Assembly (NCBI GenBank): GCA_047495785.1
Contig: JBLDXI010000028.1
Span: 620,001-684,000, forward strand
Reading direction: 5' to 3'
Length of the DNA: 64,000 nucleotides
Source of the DNA: Lepidodermella squamata
Taxonomy: Eukaryota; Gastrotricha
Shown here: piece after piece, positions 57,792 to 64,000 of the stretch
Numbering within the stretch: position 1 is the first letter of the stretch
Layout of the letters: each line of letters starts with the position of its first letter
The notes under the pieces: model-generated
Told to the model about the DNA's origin: nothing
Database searches by the model: none
The model's input: only the letters and a program-made list of their open reading frames with translations
Made by a program: the position numbers and the translations under genes

Positions 57792-59834
57792 GTTTAATAG
57801 ATTAACTTGACCTCTTAGCAAAAACTAATAAGAAAACCAGGTACATACAACGAAATGAATGCTTGCAGCGCAAGGTGAGGAAACCTAAAAATGGGACCGC
57901 TAAGATTTGAGTTTACATAGTAATGATTTCAACGCCTTAAACCTGAAAACTTTGCACGATATCAAATGATTTTCCAAGAATTAAGAAAGTGAGAAAACTA
58001 CATCTGAATAAACAATAAAATAATAACCACCAAGTAACCTAACCAGACCAGGAGATGCGGCTAGATGACAGGATCCTGCGGCGCCGCTCGCTTTTTGAAG
58101 CGCGGCGGCGACCGATTTTTGCATTTTTCGCATGGGTTTCTTTGGTCTTATCAGATGTTCGGATTAAAATATTTTGAAATTTGATGTAATATAAATGTTT
58201 GCAATTTTGATTTTGTTTATTTTTTTAATTTGAGTTTAAACTTTGCTGCAGGTTTTTTCTAATGAAAAAATTGGATGCTGTTCAAAGTCCAACGTTTTGT
58301 TTTTCTTCTTCGTTTGTTTCAGTCAGGATTGAACTTTGAAAGCGTTTGAAAGGCAACCCGAAGCTGACCAATTATAGCCTTGGCCGACGTGGAACGAGTA
58401 GAAAGAAATCTCAAGTCTTTATCGCAGCACGAGACCGAAGACCAAACGGAACCACCAAGCAACTTCACGAGAACTGGCAGAGGTTTTCCCAGTTGCTATT
58501 AAATTCCTCTCTTTCAGCGTCTCTCTCACTCGGCGCCACAATCAATTGGCTCAAGAAAAACGTGCAACCGAACGCAATGATTACAGCCGAAACCCTGCAT
58601 CGCCATCGTCCCGAAACTGCCAGCATCCCAAACAACGAAGGGTCCTCGCAGCGGAATGCGTGGATAAGAAAGAAGGCGCTCTGTGAATCGAGCCGCCGTG
58701 ACGCCTCCCGTTGTCAAGAAACCATGACCCGCTCTGACACAAAGAATCTGGAGTGAGAAGGAACTAACTAAGCTGACTAAAGCGCAGCTTGTGGACATAA
58801 TTTTCAGCAGGCAACTGCAAAATCCCTATACAGCGAACCGACAGAAACCACCCAAACCTGACAGCAAGAAGAGCGCCATAGGGCAATAGACAGACAGGCT
58901 GAACTTTAGTCAACAAAAACCGCTAAGAAAAAAATGCGGCACCTTCTACCCAAAAAGTCAACAATCGGGCAATCGATCAAGAATCTAGTCTTGGTGGGTC
59001 TTGGTAAGATGAGCGATCATCTTCCCGCCCCTCGAACTACTCTATGCTTCAGAACGTGCGTGGTATTTTACAACTCCTACGGGAGGCGCTGAGCGAACTG
59101 AAAACAGCGCCAACTCATTCCAATCACGATCGCTCTCCTATACATGAGAGACCAATTGCTCCGTACGGAGCAAATAAGCTGAATTTGAGTTTAAATTTTT
59201 CCAGTAATGTGCATAGCTACTCAATTAAGCCCCTGCGAAATTAGTGACACCTTAATCTGTAATTGGAGCTATCAAAATCGTTGAAAAACTTTTGTCTCAG
59301 CATCTATATTGAAGTCTCCACTGAACTGGAAAGATGAAAGAAACCATGTTGAACTCTATAAAAACACAATTGGGAGTTGACAAGTTTGTTTTGCTGATAT
59401 CAACCGATGATGCCTTGAGCGGAGTTACATGAAAAATATATGAAAAGTTTGTTCAGATCTTCTTGAACGTCACAGGTATCTCAGATCTGACAACAAATTC
59501 ACTGATCTGTGATTTCTTTTTCATGGATCAGTTGACTCAGATTATCGATTGAACAACTTCTTAACCACCATCAGCGGAGTTTCTTTCAACTGCCATATCA
59601 AGGCCATGTTTAGCTAAAATTGCTGAATGATACTCAGTTGGATGTGATCTTGAATTCATAGAAAAAATCAGAGAGAGAAACCATTTTATTTGGTTGTACT
59701 GTGTTATTAACAATAATAACAATGCCTTTAAGACGCAGTGGTATATATTTCCTAATTTTAGTTGGATAATATTTTGATTAATGGTTGGATTGATTGTTAG
59801 CGTATAGATGATGATTTAGGATTCTAATTCCATC
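57792..59834. other. No convincing gene
   Basis: Contains a GC-rich imperfect palindrome near 58075-58120 and a 136-codon ATG-led frame at 58346-58756 of basic, Arg/Ser/Thr-rich composition with no family features. I regard it as doubtful. Confidence 0.4.
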
Positions 59835-60170
59835 TTATAGAACTTGAAGGGCGATTTCCACTGATTTGCTGCTGCTGATGCCGCAATCCTGAAGTAGTTT
59901 CACCGCTTCTTTTGTCAGTGAGCCACGGGCGCCAATGTAGAGGCCGCGTACTTCGATCGAGTCCAGGTCGAAAGCTTCACAAATAAAGTTACTACACGGT
60001 TCATATATTGAGCGCTTTTCCAGATCTACAACTGTAAATTGGTCTTCAGTTGATTCGAATCTAATCGTCGGGTCGATAATTAATCCATTTTTACTTCCCT
60101 TTTGAACTGCTAAAATGTCGAATCGTCGCGTTGAACCATTGTTGGCGATGCAGTGTCCTTCCTCAGTCAC
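59835..60170 (-). pseudogene. C-terminal remnant of a retrotransposon ORF
   Basis: An open frame of 111 codons with the layout GRR.D.....G...DPT.R.E....., EKRSIYEPC, and EVRGLYIGARGSLTKEA, resembling the extreme C-terminus of RT-domain LINE proteins. It lacks the reverse transcriptase part upstream, so it is a 5'-truncated copy. It is recognised from memory of such C-terminal blocks, with moderate confidence. Confidence 0.5.
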
Positions 60171-60290
60171 TTTAATTAATTACTTATTACCAAATTACCA
60201 TTGCATTAATTACCAAATAACATTTCAATTATTCACCACCTTCGCTACACACATCCGGTTCGCTTTTGCTGCTCGCCCGACAAAATACTA

Positions 60291-60342
60291 TAAATAATAA
60301 TAATAAATAATAAATAATAAATAATAAAATAATAAAAATAAA
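60291..60342. repeat. TAA-type microsatellite
   Basis: Imperfect AATAATAAATAA tandem array of about 50 bases. Confidence 0.85.
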
Positions 60343-60713
60343 GTATAGGCTAAATAATATAGGCCGTGACCGGGCGGCAATGAGTCGATGATGATGGGAA
60401 CGTGGCGCAAGACGCAACAGAAATCAACACTGTGGTACAGTCCGTGAAATGAAACGACACCGAGTGAAAAGTATATAAGAAGGAGTCAACGAGACGGGCT
60501 CACCGGTCGACAAAAATTAGTTATATTTAATATCGAATTTTTCTTCCTTTGACGGGCCTATTTTTTCATTCAAATTTACTCCACCCGAGCTCTGTCACGA
60601 GAAGTCGAAACCTTTGAAACATTCATCCACAAATATTTCAAAATTTTTATTAATCCAGTTTCGACTCCTTCCCTTGGAAAAGTCAGAAAAAATGTAGAAA
60701 CAACCAAAAAAGC

Positions 60714-61333
60714 ATACCGCCCTAAATTCGGGCACTTTTTGGGTTTTTCCTACTTTGCCAGCCAGGTGAATTTTTGGAGAATATTCGGCAAATACAGAAT
60801 TATAGAGGAGTTCTTGGGCTATCGAATGCCGGTTCCCGCAAGTCCGGACGATTTTGTCTCAATTTATGGCTAATTTTGTAGTCACCTAGACTCCTCGCCG
60901 GAATTAAGGAACCGGGTGCCCTAATTTCGGCCACCTCATCCAGTTACGCTAATACCGCAAGTTTGATACCGTTAAATTCGTCTCGACAAGCTGAGTGTGG
61001 AAATCGCCTTTGTTGCTTTACCTAGGAGTATTCCTTGACGACGTGATGCCTGATCCATCGGTGTTTATGGTAACAGAGACATTTTCCCCATAGAAACTAG
61101 AAACATCTACAGCTATTTTCCTGGTTTTTTTTAAAAAGGGCTAAAACCGGCGATTATTCGGGTGCGGCATTTTCCCCAGCTTCGTCATTTTCTATAGTAA
61201 TATGATCGAAAATAAGTTTTTGCTTGTATATCAAGTTTGGATCTACTTTTTGATACTTGAAGGTAAAACATGGATGATTGCTTCCTGATTTTCTGGAATT
61301 GTTTTTCAAAATGATATTCGGAATTTACGGTAT
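60714..61333. repeat. MITE-like element related to 28963-29121
   Basis: It begins ATACCG...TAAATTC and ends GAATTTACGGTAT, so the ends are inverted with one small insertion. The flank GTAGAAACAACC matches the flank at about 28874. The inside contains GGGCAC/GTGCCC blocks, and no ORF. Confidence 0.5.
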
Positions 61334-62776
61334 AAAATGTAAAGAACGATTGCGGATAATTTGATCTAGAATCTTTGTTTACAGCAGCGTGCGCCGCACA
61401 TGGCGGAGTTCAAAAAGACCTGAGCAGGGTGTCAGTTCTCAATTTGCAACTCACTATTCCAAAATCTCGAAAAATTAGTGAATATTATCATCCAAGTTAG
61501 CTCCAAGTATCAATATGTAGATCTCGATCTGAGCTTTTTGACCCATACAAAAACTTGAGAAGCAAAGTTGTAGTAAATCGGGAAAAAATCTAAAAGTTCG
61601 CTCTAAGTATCAAAATTTGAATCCCGGCTTGAGCAACCCGAATCATACATCATACAAACCTGTTTCAATTTCAATATAATTGCGCACGGTCAGGAATTTG
61701 CTGAGTCGAAACCAAAAATCTCGCACGCAAATATTTTAAGCTTCATGCTTGGGTTCAAACCAGCCAAAAATAAATAATGTAACAGACGCAGAAATTTTGA
61801 TAGGTGTAAAAATATGAATATTCATGTGGCGCTAATTAATATTCAGGTCAGTGCGCGAAGTAGGATCCTCGAACTAGGGGGTATTTTCGGGCCCCAATTT
61901 TATGACCAAAGGGAAACTTTTATTTACTTGGCCCTCAAGTCGTCGATGAGTCAAAATTTTGAATAAACTCAGGTTGATAAATTTGTCACATTCCAGTCAG
62001 GAATCGCATGACCAAAAAATACAAGATAATTATTTTTTTGCATTTTGAGCCAGAAAGGCCATTCTTTGGCCTTCAATATCGGTCGTCGCAACGAAGTAAA
62101 ATGAAACCGTCGAACTTTCATTTTCTTTTCTCGAACCATTTTAACTTGAAGCGTCGGAACTATCGGGATATTAAATTTTCATATTTTCAACAAATCCATC
62201 GGAAAATTCAACGTTTTATTTGATCTCAGCTTCCGATGGGTTAAGGCACCTTATATTATTTGAAATGTACGATGAAATGAGTCATTGTTATTGCACTATT
62301 GATCCACTGTCGGACTCGCCTCGGCCGCGAATATCCACTAAAGCTCGCGACCATGACCGTTACCTCGGCTTCGTGTCATCAAGTCGGAAGCAGTGGGGCC
62401 ATCTTCAACATATCAACATATTCAGCCTCAAATCCTGTAAAATGCCATTTTTTGAAAATGAGAATTTTTCAAAAAGTCGCGGACAGCATTTTCCTCATCA
62501 ATTGTCTCTCTCGAACCCCATTCTAACGGAAATTTCTGGAAAGTTCATCCCAGACTAGATCTATCGACTGGCGAAAACGGCATTGAAAAATTCCTCACGG
62601 TTACGAAGTTATTCAAAAAACGCGAGGCAAAAAAGTTTGCGCATACTTTATCATCATTAAGCAAACAATTGCATGAAATGTTTGCGGAAAAACTGAGGTG
62701 GAATCGAAGACACTATTATTATGGCAATGAGTAATAAAAATGTTGAGACGTACTGTAAAGCGGTCCTTTTTCGGAC
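61334..62776. other. No gene seen
   Basis: AT-rich repeat-like sequence. Frames at 62008 and 62220 have no supportable features. Confidence 0.45.
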
Positions 62777-63546
62777 GGGGTAATTTCGGACACTTTTGGC
62801 TTGAGTTTCTCCTCGCTGTTGATAGAAATGCCGTTCAAAATAGCAGGTGATAGCCGCGAGTCTGGTTTTTCAAATGACACCTGAAACATGAGAAACGGAT
62901 TTGTTGACGAAAATGGTTGCACTTCTTCGCAGGTGTGCACCGAGGTAAAAATTGCCCTTTTCAGTTAGGTGGGCATGGGAACAAATTTAAACGGGACATT
63001 TTTCCTGAAATTCAGCCAGAAATAACGATATCCCCCGGCTTATTTCGGACAGAACCAAACTACAGAGAATTCAATCGCCATATTTTTTAGGGTGAGACTT
63101 TTTTCATCCGACAAATGTCTTATTTCATCCGAAATCCAAAAATGTGACTAAAATCATCCGACATGAAAATATCGATTTTCCCGAGTTCGATTTTTACGTA
63201 GGGGCATACCCCTTTTATGCACCCTATTTTGGCCCCTGAACCGGAAGAATTTCATGGTAAAAGATTTATGGCGATCAGAGTAGTATTTTTTTACTGTAAT
63301 TTTTCGAAAATATGAAAAAGCAAGTCGGATGAAAAAGTTTCCTCCATTTTTTAAACTGTAATATTTTAGTGCTAATAGCAATGAACTGCTTTGCGAGCAC
63401 AATTTACAATCCCTCAGGGTTCAAATCCCTCAACATGCAATTTCTTTATTTTTTTTCTTTATTTTTTCTTCACAAATTTTATCTCGCTTTAATGTCAACT
63501 TTGACCATAATCTAAATATGCACTCTGAACTGTCCGAAATTACCCC
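62777..63546. repeat. Inverted repeat element, 16-bp arms
   Basis: GGGGTAATTTCGGACA (62777-62792) is the exact reverse complement of 63531-63546, 770 bp apart overall. The ends resemble the GGGGTGAAATTACC block in the 28963 element, so these may be one family. Confidence 0.55.
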
Positions 63547-64000
63547 AATTAGCGTGTTTTCTTAAGGTTCGATTGGGTGTTTAAAATTGCGGTTTCGGAG
63601 TGTAATTTTGGGGGTGAAGACCATTTTTCTTGCGATTTCGGCCAAATTTGGCCCTTTTTGGTGTTTAAAAATTTCCTGTTTGGTGTTTGAAATTTAAATT
63701 GTTAAACTGCTTAAGAGAACACTGCCTGTTGTGTCCGAGTCAGTTACCCGTGAATACCTGTGCAGGTTTACCGTGATTTCTTTCAGCTCGAAAAATTATA
63801 ATTTCCTAGAATATTTCTGAATAAAACAACGCTGTGAGAAATTCGTATGCCGAAAACTGAGACCACGACATCTCAGATCCGACAACTGAGAACGGACAAC
63901 CGAGACTAAATTAATTTTAATTTTTTTTAATCGCTTAACCGAGACACCGACAACCGAGACCAATTAATTAATAAATTAAATTATTTTTATTTTTCTTACG
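63547..64000. repeat. Short tandem motif array at window end
   Basis: Variants of CCGACAACCGAGAC and CTGAGAAC recur between about 63855 and 63962, followed by AT-only sequence. No coding support. Confidence 0.5.

Noticed and set aside
58346-58756. 136-codon ORF as a gene
   Set aside because: Biased basic composition, no family features, no neighbouring exons; kept only as a note.
63412-63432. B-box-like GGTTCAAATCC suggesting a tRNA gene
   Set aside because: Only a 4-bp stem flanks the loop, no A box or acceptor stem pairs at the right distance.
1-64000. CRISPR array, bacterial operon or prophage
   Set aside because: No spaced direct repeats of that kind; spliced animal genes throughout.

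Overview
The window is nuclear DNA of a small-intron metazoan. Nearly every gene can be assembled from exons separated by GT-AG introns of about 47-60 bp, with pyrimidine-rich TTTTAG or TTTCAG acceptors. The families are animal: an ABCA transporter, nicotinic-type Cys-loop channels, SHC, cytoplasmic dynein intermediate chain, GBA2, KDSR and FABP. Same-strand genes lie only about 100-130 bp apart in two places, each gap holding an acceptor-like site before the downstream ATG. This suggests a compact, possibly trans-splicing invertebrate, but the phylum cannot be fixed from this sequence alone.

Layout: 1-5544 is the 3' part of an ABCA transporter (+). 6100-6878 is a small secreted or membrane protein (+). 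6900-10150 is repeat-rich and holds an internally deleted CR1-like LINE between oppositely oriented repeat arrays. 10543-11653 is a CCCH-finger protein (+). 11650-14640 holds weak or decayed coding pieces. 14749-17634 is a DEAH-type helicase with a DEVH box (+). 17762-24063 has two paralogous acetylcholine-receptor-like subunits (-) flanking a divergent multi-pass membrane protein (+). 24633-25544 is a secreted tandem-knottin gene (+). 26047-45842 has two tandem GBA2-type glucosylceramidase genes (-). The second has a ten-kilobase intron carrying a complete CACTA-like transposon with two multi-exon genes on the opposite strand. 46502-57791 is a same-strand run (-): FABP, KDSR, dynein intermediate chain, an unknown small protein, SHC. 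57800-64000 has no convincing host gene, only repeats and a LINE remnant.

The most striking object is at 24705-25216. The first intron of the knottin gene is a 496-bp foldback DNA element with near-perfect 30-bp terminal inverted repeats and an exact 8-bp target duplication (TTCTGCGC). The splice donor and acceptor lie inside the element ends, so the insertion made the intron. It left 24 in-frame exonic bases (8 codons), including one extra cysteine that breaks an otherwise regular 6+6 knottin pattern. Other notable points are the CACTA-like element carrying a SAM-like/OTU-protease gene, the ABCA protein in which both nucleotide-binding domains have lost the signature, catalytic-Glu and switch-His motifs, and a roughly 420-bp GC-rich tract of about 98% identity between otherwise diverged GBA2 copies.

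Exon boundaries were assigned by eye from splice consensus, reading phase and family resemblance. No alignment, transcript or database search was run.
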